A stretch of 64,000 nucleotides of DNA. Origin: Turbatrix aceti (taxonomy: Eukaryota; Nematoda; Chromadorea; Rhabditida; Panagrolaimidae). The notes under the pieces are model-generated. The model did not search any database. It was not told the origin of the DNA and saw only the letters and a program-made list of their open reading frames with translations. How positions within the stretch are numbered: the stretch's first letter is position 1; each line of letters begins with the position of its first letter. This document shows positions 47,001-55,641 of the stretch, one piece after another. The stretch lies in NCBI GenBank assembly GCA_963969345.1, contig OZ017767.1, positions 1,426,001 to 1,490,000 on the forward strand, read 5' to 3'. The position numbers and the translations under genes are program-made.

Positions 47001-48467
47001 TTGTTGAAAATCTCAACGACGTCTTCAAGCGATGCCAGAAAGAAGTACGAAGCCACCCTGGATCACCAGCAACAGGAATGGACCAGCGAAAAAGCAGTAC
47101 TCGAATCCAAGATTTCCGAGCAGACAGTTGAGCTTCAAAGATTGTCGCAGACGAATTACGAGTTGGAAAATAGCCTCAAGGAAGCCAGGTACCTGGTCGA
47201 ACAGCAGAACGGTCTGCCACCGCTTCCGAAACCCAGAAGAACAAACACGTCGCTGACGAATCTCACATTTGACGCGTACAGCGAGAGATCCATCACGCCG
47301 AGCGCTGATGACGTCGAGATTCAGAAGCTCAGATCCGAACTTGAAAAGTGAGTTTTTTTATAGTTGAAAAAATTTTTTTGCATCGGTTCAAAATGCGCAA
47401 AACTTTTTTCGGGCACACATTTTTTACGATCAAACTTTTTGCGACATGTCAAATTTCGATCTCCTGATCATTTTTTTGATCGCATATTTTTCTTTTTCCT
47501 CTGCTTTACGTTCTTTTTTCGCGTTGTATGGTTTAATTTTTTTGCAAACAAATTTTGAAACCCCTCAAATCCAGCGAATCAAGTTTCCTCCCCCCGCATC
47601 ACCCAAAACTCGTTCATCTCCTCTACTCCACCGTCGGGATCGCGAAAAAAAATTGAAAAAAGCGAGAAGAAAAAAGTTTGTTGACACGATGTGTTCTTCC
47701 GGTCCGTTGATGAAGACGGAGAGGGATTTCTGTCTGGCTGCGATAGGTGATGACTGACTGACTGGCGGCGCTCAGCAACGCTCACATCTCGATGGTCATG
47801 CGGGAATCGGCCGTCATCCTTTGTCGAGAGCATAGTCGGGAAACAGAAAGCGGATTAGGTAGCGCGAAAAAGTTTTCAGAAAGCATGCATTAGGAAAAAA
47901 AAGCGCACGGATGGAAAGCTTAGTATTTAGGCTTCTTCCGTCAAAGGCTACTGGTACAGGCAGTACGAGCTGTTGCGAAACTCGAGTGGGTGTCAGTCAG
48001 TCGGCCTGGTTACCGCATGCATGCGTGGTAGCGTGGTGCCGACAAAGGTAGGCACCATGAAGTACTACTTGCGGTCAGGTCGCAAGCGAGCACCGTCGGC
48101 GCACGCAGAGCGGGCACGAAAGAATGAAAAAAGGTTTGGGTTACAAAAACGCTCCCGCGCTAACGATTTAGAGGTTTCTGCTTTCAAAGGTTGCTAAATT
48201 TGGAATTTTGGATGACAAGGAAGCATACTATGAACAACTTGATTAAATAAAAAATTTTGTTAGTTTTTGGATTCGAACCTGGAACCTTCGGATTTGTCCA
48301 AAAAAATTCTACATCAATAAACCATTGTGTCAAAGTAAATCACATGATTATGAATAATATTTTTCAGACAAAAACGCCTGGTCAAAGTCCTTCGAAAAAA
48401 GTTGCAACCCCATGGGGTGGCTGATTCCTTCCGATCACCGACATCAAAGCCCACATCTGGACTGTAG
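26007..48467 (+). CDS. Large host gene: disordered N-terminal half and long coiled-coil C-terminal half
   Basis: Fourteen exons with consistent phase: 26007-26323, 31492-32070, 32143-32212, 33788-34090, 35869-35976, 36097-36270, 36320-36376, 36428-36499, 42730-42800, 44050-44623, 44733-45229, 45345-46347, 46509-47347, 48368-48467; about 1587 aa. Residues 1-500 are low-complexity, rich in Ser, Pro, Gln and Asn. Coiled coil begins in NPAAEVDRLQRQLYDAQ and runs almost unbroken to LEKQKRLVKVLRKKLQ, with a short Ser/Pro tail. I do not recognise the family; cingulin-, golgin- or centrosomal-type scaffolds are possible by shape only. Exons 4 and 5 are the weakest, as other frames are also open. The join across the 6.2-kb intron 8 rests on phase and on coil continuing across it. 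If wrong, the part from 42657 is a separate gene. Confidence 0.65.
26531..27134. repeat. Left arm of a 600-bp inverted duplication with tRNA-Thr
   Basis: Reverse-complement match to about 28020-28620 over the whole arm, including the tRNA-Thr, the CTCCTCGGATCCCAGCAGGA stretch and CATTGATGGGCATTTCCTAT. The spacer between arms is about 885 bp. Substitutions are scattered outside the tRNAs. It lies within intron 1 of the large coiled-coil gene. Confidence 0.9.
26565..26636 (+). tRNA. tRNA-Thr (anticodon UGU)
   Basis: 72 nt. Acceptor GCCGTAT/ATGCGGC has one T-G wobble, A discriminator. The anticodon arm CTGTCTTGTAAACAG reads TGT; T-loop GGTTCGATTCC. It lies in intron 1 of the large host gene, sense strand. 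Confidence 0.94.
28020..28620. repeat. Right arm of the inverted duplication with tRNA-Thr
   Basis: Inverted partner of 26531-27134. The breakpoints are just outside the tRNA on one side and near ATTCCAAAAAATTAGCTGAA on the other. Confidence 0.9.
28515..28586 (-). tRNA. tRNA-Thr (anticodon UGU), inverted copy
   Basis: Same 72-nt sequence as the tRNA at 26565, on the opposite strand, including the GCCGTAT acceptor wobble. The shared wobble shows the duplication carried the tRNA with it. Confidence 0.94.
28676..28747 (-). tRNA. tRNA-Thr (anticodon CGU)
   Basis: 72 nt on the minus strand with a perfectly paired GCCGCAT/ATGCGGC acceptor stem. The anticodon arm CTGTCTCGTAAACAG reads CGT. It differs from its neighbours mainly in the anticodon and D-arm, so it is a sister gene lying just outside the inverted repeat, 90 bp from the UGU copy. 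Confidence 0.94.
32215..32345 (+). repeat. G-rich 29-bp minisatellite
   Basis: About three tandem copies of a 29-bp unit built of GAGGGGGCGGAGCC and GGGGTCGGGGTTGGT, with a degenerate tail. It begins within a few bases of the 5' splice site of host exon 3 (GTGAGT at 32213) and ends just past the stop of the antisense membrane-protein gene. Runs of four or more G suggest quadruplex potential. Confidence 0.88.
32376..32803 (-). CDS. Small single-pass membrane protein nested in intron 3 of the large gene
   Basis: Two exons, 32803-32618 and 32561-32376, give 123 aa with phase kept (donor GTT|GTGAGT, acceptor TTTTTGCAG). About 25 N-terminal residues including a sequon (CTENETQT) precede one hydrophobic segment (FCIAFILILSIVVAICCTMI) and a basic, Ser/Cys-rich tail (KSKVVRYKKIKSYDTSS) ending in RLPKHGI. 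A TTTTTTTCAG acceptor lies about 45 bp before the ATG, compatible with trans-splicing. It is transcribed opposite to its host gene. No family recognised. I saw no AATAAA after the stop. Confidence 0.6.
35224..35510 (-). CDS. Small 78-aa protein nested in intron 4 of the large gene
   Basis: Exons 35510-35416 and 35365-35224 join in phase across a 50-bp intron ending CCCCCATTTCAG. The C-terminal exon reads as normal protein (LPVWSVVDFDGQQLTSVDCF, then a charged helix VKEMEKKKVEGLYVF). An AATAAA lies about 30 bp after the stop on the same strand, which supports a real transcript. The N-terminal exon is less convincing and the true start may differ. Function unknown. Confidence 0.42.
37178..37252 (+). 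other. Candidate cassette exon of the large gene
   Basis: 75 bp, phase 0 at both ends, so it could sit between exon 8 and exon 9. It encodes NDDEDEDVVRAWVEEQGEQ after PAQHAG and is followed by a GTAAAT donor. The acceptor (GGCTGTCATCAG) is weak, without a T tract. It could instead be part of an alternative first exon. Confidence 0.3.
39570..41393 (-). CDS. Globin with possible degenerate second domain
   Basis: Six exons, 41393-41379, 41174-40729, 40570-40180, 40136-39902, 39746-39652 and 39599-39570, give 403 aa. After a disordered 85-residue leader, residues about 88-240 form a globin: the CD-corner region YPQTRPMWQF, the distal-His region RFRHHCSSMQAGI, and the proximal F8 His in LLRDLGSRHFFYDAGE. 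The second half (LNEMNNVKAIWEQVRQFG onwards) has the helix pattern of a globin and restarts with an A-helix-like IW.QV, but I find no proximal His, so a degenerate second globin fold is only a suggestion. The last exon is tentative; without splicing, translation ends at 39634. The gene is nested antisense in intron 8 of the large coiled-coil gene. Nematode globins of this kind are often neuronal. Confidence 0.8.
39800..39870 (+). repeat. tRNA-like element in globin intron 4
   Basis: TGGCGAACGGGATAAATTTTG resembles a pol III A box and GGTCCTCAGTTCGAATCCC a B box, about 40 bp apart, but no full cloverleaf closes. It is antisense to the globin gene. A similar element lies in globin intron 2. Confidence 0.4.
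40612..40676 (+). repeat. tRNA-like element in globin intron 2
   Basis: TGGCGCAGGGGTTAAAATTTT then CTTGTGTTCGAATCCGGACG: A-box and B-box-like segments with a partly paired T-arm and no proper acceptor stem. Probably a tRNA-derived SINE or decayed tRNA. Confidence 0.4.
42657..42680 (+). other. Alternative first exon of the large coiled-coil gene
   Basis: ATG plus seven codons (MDNVKALQ) followed by a GTTTTT donor and joined in phase 0 to exon 9 (KAVKDKTVEVETLKKRLEK). It would produce a coiled-coil-only isoform of about 1037 aa lacking the disordered half. Alternatively this is the true start of a separate gene. Confidence 0.5.
42841..42912 (-). tRNA. tRNA-Ala (anticodon AGC)
   Basis: 72 nt on the minus strand. 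Acceptor GGGCCCG/CGGGTCC with A discriminator, D-arm GGCTCAGTGGTAGAGC, anticodon arm CCCGCTTAGCATGCGGG, T-loop GGTTCAATTCC. It lies inside intron 9 of the large coiled-coil gene, antisense to it. Confidence 0.95.
48255..48325 (-). repeat. tRNA-like element in intron 13 of the large gene
   Basis: On the minus strand GGTTCCAGGTTCGAATCC is a strong B box preceded by an A-box-like TGGTTTATTGATGTAG. The acceptor stem is not paired. Another weaker example (CTCTGGTTCAAATCC, minus) lies at about 49515-49580. Confidence 0.35.
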
Positions 48468-51360
48468 CCTTCAACTCATTGCCAAACTAGACCTAATATT
48501 TCATCGCCATCCTTCTCCCCTGTCTAAAAAAAAATTATTCGAACATACATATTTGTCATGCGGGTCGTCGTCCGTTCGTTGCACACAAAACAAGTTGTTT
48601 TTTAGGGTTTTTTTTTATCGCCGATTGTTCAATTTTTGTTTTTTTTTATCCTGCTACTTACTTTTTTTGCTTGTAACATCCATGACTGCGTTGCGTTGTC
48701 TTACGATATAACATGGTTAAATTTTATTATTTTATTTTAGCGTGTGTGCAAAGTATAAATATATGATTTATCCAAATCAGAATGTGTAATGTGGCCGTGT
48801 TATTTTTTGAACGTGTCCCCAATGAAGGAAGTTTTTGTCTATGTTCCGTGTCCAGGTTGGCGACACAAACTCCTCACGAAAACTGACTCAAGCCTCACGC
48901 GGCTCGCAGGCTTGGAAGGCTTGCGGTGGTCTTGGTCTTGGTCGTGGTCCTTCTCGTCGCAGAATTGTTTTTGTCGGAAGAGGGAAATCGATAGAGGCTT
49001 GCTCGGCAGAAGAGGAGGCGGATAGATGATGCCCCCCACTCTCCTCTCGTGTCTCCCCTCTCCGCGGTTCGGTGGTTTACTGCGAGACGAGGAGGAGGGG
49101 GGACAGGACATTGACGGTGACGCCGCTGCAGCCGTCGTCATCCGGCGAAGGTTTGTTTGCATAGCCTCGCTGTGGTCGTCGTCGACGGTTGGGGCCGCGG
49201 CTATCGTACAAAGCCCGGGCCAACCTCGCTGGCGTCGGTCTTTCTTTCTTTTTTTCTCGTTTTCATTCCATTCTCGCAGGCAGGTGAGGTCAGGTGAGAT
49301 GAAATAAAATCAAGCAGAGATTAGCTAGGTGTGGTGCTATCGATGACAGGCATGTCAGCTAGGCGATGCTGGAGAGCGCTGGATGAGGATGATGCACTTG
49401 GTAAATCAACACGTCATCAAAGAAGAGCGAGGGATTCGTTTCCCGTTCCCGTCCCGGATGAAAGGTTCTGTCAAGATCATCGTATATTTTATGCACGTAT
49501 GTAAATGCATGCAAAAATCTTTTGACAGGATTTGAACCAGAGTGGATGAACGAATCACTGGTTAAGTTCAGTTCACCATAGAAAAAGTTACTGTAGCTCA
49601 GAAAAAAACAACCCGCATTCACATTCCAATCAAAAGTCAGTCATTCAATCATTCATTCATCCGTCAAGTTTTTTGAGAGTCTGCGAGTCGGTACAATAAC
49701 AACTTACTACCACGCAAAAAATTTTACCGTCGAGAAAAAAACGCAAGGAGGATTAGTCACCCACTTACAGCATTCTTACAAACTTACTACCTACCTACCT
49801 TCTCGATCGGAGTGGATCTTTGAGGCTCGGATAAAAGTTCTCTGAGCCTGTGAAAAATAGTAACGGAACAAACATCACGTGAAATAAATAAATACAGAGA
49901 TTTTGAAAGAAAAAGAAAACTGCACGTCGATCGACGATCATCAATCTGCCTACACCTGCACAGGTAATTTTTCCATTTGTCCACACAAATGTTTGCGTAT
50001 TTACATATTTTTTGTAGTACCCACCTTCTTTCCCAACAATGAATGTTGCATCTTTATCGATCTCTGTGTTGTGTGTGTTGAAGGCATGGTAAATATACTT
50101 TTGTTTATCCAACTTTGCAAAAAATTGAACAACATACAAACATCCGTCAAACTGTAAATGAGTCTAAATCAATACTCAAGGAACACAAACTGAAGCAATA
50201 TTTGCTTGAACCCAAATGGTCAATAGTTGAGGTGGAAAAGCAATCGATGGGTAAAGGTGAAACAATGTTGCTTGAATTTTGTATCGCAATGCAATTCTGA
50301 TAACGTGGCTCATGTTTTGCCACAAAAAAACATTTTGAATATTTTTTTGCCAATTAATTTCGACCACCCACCTCGCAACATGTTTATCGGCTGGCACCAC
50401 GGTGTGTGGTCCAAACAAATCACCAATCTTCAATCCCCTTTTTAAATATTTGTCCAAAAAATTCTCTCCAATTGAAGTTAATTTTTTATTATCCGGCAAA
50501 TATGTATAAAAATGTGTGTTTTCAATTCAAAAAAATAATAATGAACATTACAAAAAAAGCTAGGTATTTGGTTACACAAAAAAAGACAAGAACAAGCACA
50601 GAGGCATAGTAATAAAATTTGTTTAAACAGAATAACCATGTGAGTATGACAGAAGAGAATAAAATGCAACATAAAAAATAAAGAAAAAAATAATGCTTTC
50701 TGATTTCTGATTTTTCTGATTCATGAGGAAGTGAAAACGAATTGGAGGAAGACGAAGACAACAAAAAAAGCTTTGTGATAACACCAAAAAAACGGACTTG
50801 AGTCGAAAAAAGAAAGAAAAAAAACACGAGGGAGAGACATTGCACATTTTGTGTTGTGAAAAAAAAATAATTGTGGATTATGGATTGCAAGCCAGAAAAA
50901 CCGTATCATGAAGGGTGTAGGGCAATTCGGGGTTAGGTTTTGTGGTCGCTTCCAAGAAAAAAAAAGTGAATACCAAAAGGGTAAAAAAGTCGAGAAAATT
51001 TGTGCACCAAAAAAAATCAAAGCTAAATGTTCTCGAAAAATGTATTTTTTCAAGTGTACAAGATTTCTGTCGTTTTTTCCAACATGTGTTCAAAAAAAAA
51101 GAAGACAAAAGATACCCGAATCGAGAATCGCGGATCAAAAATGCCAAATTACAATGGGACAAAGTGGCAGAAGATGTGAGACTACAAACAACAGTGACGA
51201 CCGGCTGAGGTTGACCGATGAGGAAAGTAGTTGACAACCAATGTTAGGGTTTTTCGGATGTCTTAGGTGGGATGGATGGATACAAGCTTCACTTTTTTTG
51301 AATCAAACGTCCGGTGGTACTGTGGGTCTGTGGGATGTAAATGGTTGAGTGGAAGGAATT
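48468..51360. other. Intergenic region between the large gene and pha-4
   Basis: 2.9 kb between convergent genes. GC-rich Ser/Arg-like open frames near 48840-49310 have no start or splice context. No RNA gene or coding exon is supported. Confidence 0.5.
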
Positions 51361-54300
51361 TTACAGATTTGCAGCGCTGCTGGGATTCGATGAACTGAAA
51401 AACAAACGTCATTTAGAATTTTTAAACGAAACAAAATTAAGTCAAAAATTGTTTCCACTACCGAAATATAAAATTAAAAAAAAAATTTGAAACAAAAAAA
51501 TTCTGATTCCATCCGGAATTTAACCCCAACCCCCTACCATATGCCTTTTCGCTCCAAGACCCTAAACTCCGCCAAAAACTTACTTATAAAGCGTATGTCC
51601 AAATCCATTGTACTCCGTAATTCCCGAAGTTGATTGCTGTTGTTGCTGCTGCTGCTGTTGTCCGTACAGAGCCATATTATTGTAGTACTCAGCAGCAAAT
51701 GCATTCCTCTCCAGATTGAAAGACGATGCCGAGAGATTCGGCAACGCAGCTGCCGTGTTGTACTCTGCATTTGTTGGATACAATGGGAAGCCATACGCGT
51801 AGCTCGACAGCGGTCCGACAGAGCTGATGACACTCGTCGGCTGAGTCGATTGCGAAGTCGCCGGAGAAGTCAGTGAAGTCGCCAGGAGATTCGCCTTCTC
51901 ATCCGACGGTGACCCGCTGCCGCCGACTGCGTGGACAACACTCGCTGACTCAGGTGAGGGATCGACTGCCTTGAAGATGGCCTGTTTCGAGTTTTCCGAT
52001 GGGCTGCTTTCCAGGACGGAGATTCCGTTGGTCGCAGGATGAATCCCGGATTGCGCGATTTCTTCGATCTCGACTTTGAAAGGCTTGATGTCGTCGTGGT
52101 CGAAAGTCGTGCCGGGACCCTGCTGGGAGGAGGTCTGATTATTGGCATGCGCATTCCTGTCCTTGACCGACTTCTTCTTGTTCTGCTTCTCCGGGAGCTT
52201 GAATCTTTTCTGTCGACGAAGATAACATCCATTCTCGAACATGTTTCCACACTGGGAGTGCAGAGTCCAGAAGGATCCCTTGCCTGGCTTGTCAGGTGTT
52301 CGTGGAACTTTGACAAAACAGTCATTAAAACTCAGCGAATGCCTGATCGAGTTCTGCCATCTCTGCTGGTTGTTACGGTAGTACGGGAAATACTCCATGA
52401 TGAAGTTGTAAATTTCACTAAGGGTCATCTGTCGATTTGGTGACTTCTGAATCGCCATGGAAATCAGCGAAATGTAAGAATACGGTGGTTTGGCTGATCC
52501 GTAGTTGCCTCTTGTCCGAATCTTTTCCATCTCATCAGGTGTCAATTCGACGTCTCCGTCATCCCCCCGACGCCTGGAGCCTCCACCTGATCCACCGGCA
52601 GCAGCGATCGTAGACGACGGACTATGACCGTTGAGTTGGCTGTTGTGCTGGGAAACGAGACTACCGACGATGTTTGCAGCGGACGAAGGAATGGAAAGCG
52701 GGGAAATTGACGTCGATCCCATGGATACATTGTACTGGGGAAGTTGACTCGCAACAGCGGAAGCCGTGTAGTTGGGGTACGTGTAGAGACCGGAGCCGGC
52801 CGCGCCCTGGTAGGGGTATTGGTATTGCAGTGCTGAGTTGTACTGCGGCATCACAGAAGCGTAGTCTTGTGCCATGCTCTGAAATTAACAAAAAAATATA
52901 ATTAAAGGTTCAAAAATCGTAAAAAATTCAAATTTGCGCAATTTGGGTTTTCGTGGTGAGACTAAAGAACATTTTCGTGTCAAAACATTCAAAAGTTCAA
53001 AATTGTTATTTTGTTGTAAAACCATCATTTTTCAGTCGAATTTTACAAAACGAGCTATTTTTTCTATCGTTTCTCAAAAAGAGGATTCCAACGACCTATG
53101 AACTCATGCAAACGAAATTACTAAAATTGACTTCAGTCCATCGTTGACAACAAAATACATGCAAAAAATATCGTACTTTCCCGTCACCATCAAAACTGCA
53201 AAAACATCGGAACAGTAGAAAAAAACAGGTCGTTTCCGCTTGACATAAACAACAAGTGAGCACGGAAAAGCGAAGAAAAAAAAGAACCTTCAAGAAAAGC
53301 CAACTAGAAATCAAATCGCCCCGTCTGTCGTCAACGGTACCACCAGGAGGCGAATTGTTAGTTGGCGGGCTCTGAGGACTGGATTATAATCCACGCAGGT
53401 AGGGTAGGTGTCTCTGTCTCCGTCTCCTTCTCCGTGAAGAAACTTAAGTTTTCGTCAAGACCTGTCTCGATTCGATTCCGTTGGCCCAAGCAAGTTGTTG
53501 TTAACGTAGTTGGTTGACGGTTGACGGGAAGGGGAGGGGGGGGGGACTGTGACTCTCTTCCTTTCGCTCTCACTCTTACTCTTATTCGATGGAAAAAAAG
53601 AGGGATGAGGGTATGGATATTGATCGAATCAAAGGCGAGGAGGGACAAGGGACTGACTCGCGGAACAACTAACTGGTACGTCGTCGACGTGGAGTGAGGC
53701 AAAGGAAAAAGAAAGAGGGAGAGAACCACAGAACAGAACGGATCGTACACCACCACCACCAACAGTCCTCCTTCCTCCTCCCCTCTCTGACTTGGTGGTG
53801 GCGAGTCACTCACAGACGCGCAGGTGGATGGAGAAGGGGGAAGAAGAGGCAGGCCTACGATCTCAAGCTGGTGTTCGTTGCTTCACTTGACGGACGCTTA
53901 CTTAGTCAGTTAGCTCGGTGGAGAGCAGTCTGTCGAGAAAGCGCAGCGGTAAAAGACCTCAAGTGACGAACACAGGAAGCGAGATTTGTTTTTTCCCTGG
54001 CCCCAAAAAAATTAATTTGAAATAAAAAAAAGTAAGTTAGATCGAACCAAGGAAAAATCAAGAAAGAACGAAAAATCACAAAGTCACATGTCGGCTTATC
54101 GCACTGAAAAGAGCCAACCGACAACCCACCGATTGGGAACCAGGTCGGCAGTCGGCACGAATGGTACTGATAAAAAAAGAACCGGTAAGCGCAGTTGACA
54201 TCGTGCCTCTTGTCGTCGTCGTCGTCGCTGTCAACGGTCAGTCAGGCTATCAAAATGACCGCTACAAGCAGGCAGGTATGCGAGTGACCAACTGACCGAA

Positions 54301-55641
54301 GGACGGCCTGCGTGGCAGTGTGATAAGGTGATAAGGAGAACCATGCGAGGGGTTATGACGCGCATTATCACCACCAAGCAGGGGTTAGTTGGCGCTGGCA
54401 ATCAGAATAACAAGTCTGTTTTGGTCGAAAAACAAAACTTCAGACAGACAAAATTTATTGAATCTCTCCGGGGTTCTATAGAACAATTCAAATCAGACAG
54501 AAGCCTTCCGGGTGTCATGCACGACAACTTCACATATCTCATGCAGCCAACCAACCACCCTGCATTCATCTCGTCAAAACTTGTCCACTTCCGGTACCGA
54601 TTTCTATATCGTAAGCAAATCCGTCTATTCTTTCAAGTTCTCGCTTTGCACTCCTTTTGTGCCTCAAAACTCGGGAACTCGGGACTCGAGACCGTGCGTT
54701 GTACGGTTTTCTGTTTCACCCCCTCCCCCTGCAGCGCCCGCCGGGCCTAGCCCGTGGGGGAGGGCTCATGTATACAAGCCATACGGGAAAAAAGGCAATG
54801 CATGCAGGCAGGCAGCAAGCATGTCCACTACCATTATATATTTTACTCCCGCAATGTTTTACAAATATTTACTCTTGTCACCGTAAAGGGGGGACAAAAA
54901 AATCGTATGTGTGTGAGAAAAAGACTTGAAATGAAATGATCATGAAACGAGCCATACAAATGAAGGGATGGGATTCTGATTTTTATGAATCCGGAAATTT
55001 GTTTTGACCGTACTATGTTTCAGACTTCGAAAGTTTGGTCCCAAAGCAAAAACTTTGTTTCTTCCACAATTTTAAAAAATTATGGCTACTGTTCAAAAAA
55101 GCACTTTAAACTGCAAAAAAACATTCAAAAATGTTTTGCAACTTGTCAACATGTTTTGTCCAATTTCGCGCAAACCCAAAAAATGATATGTAGTTCCTTG
55201 TTGCATCTGCGCACAAAAAATACAAAGCCCGTTGCCAAAAAGAAGTAGCGCATCTTCATGGCATAAGCAGGAAGCAGGGTTGTTTGGGTCCACGCGGAAG
55301 AGAAAATAAAGGAAAGAAGAGTTGGTTGACATAAGATTGTCCAAATATTTGAGGTCAAAAGTTGTCGCTACGTATTTTCTAACAAGCCAGCCAGATCAAT
55401 AACCCTCAATCCCGACGTAAACCAAAAAGCATGTTTTTTTTCAGGAAGCAGAAAATTTTGAAATCCCTGACTGCACTTGATCTTCTTTTTAAAGAACTAC
55501 GCCCAGGTAAAAGTGACGTGACCGTAAGAACTAACTTATGTTGTAAGAAAGAAGAAAAACAACACTTACCGATGTTGTTTGGTAGATGTCCTGAGCGCTC
55601 GAAAGCACCTGGGCATTTGTCAGGCCAGCAGTCAGATTCAT
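51361..55641 (-). CDS. pha-4: FoxA forkhead transcription factor (PHA-4 orthologue)
   Basis: FoxA pioneer factor, the organ-identity gene for pharynx/foregut in nematodes. Exons: 55641-55570 (24 codons from [20 protein letters not shown] donor), 52878-51584, 51394-51361; 466 aa for the long form. A second ATG at 52875, 3 bp after a TTTCAG acceptor, gives a 441-aa short form. The forkhead domain (short-form residues about 128-226) carries [16 protein letters not shown], recognition helix [18 protein letters not shown], and the FoxA-typical [17 protein letters not shown]. The N-terminus is Tyr/Gln/Ser-rich; a Q run lies near the C-terminus. The last donor AA|GTAAGT overlaps an in-frame TAA: spliced, the protein ends [10 protein letters not shown]; unspliced, it stops at once. 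The 2.7-kb intron and long upstream DNA fit a heavily regulated gene. Confidence 0.93.

Noticed and set aside
54328..54750. 140-codon plus-strand open frame
   Set aside because: It starts at a GTG, has no family resemblance and lies in the pha-4 intron in sequence that is open in several frames.
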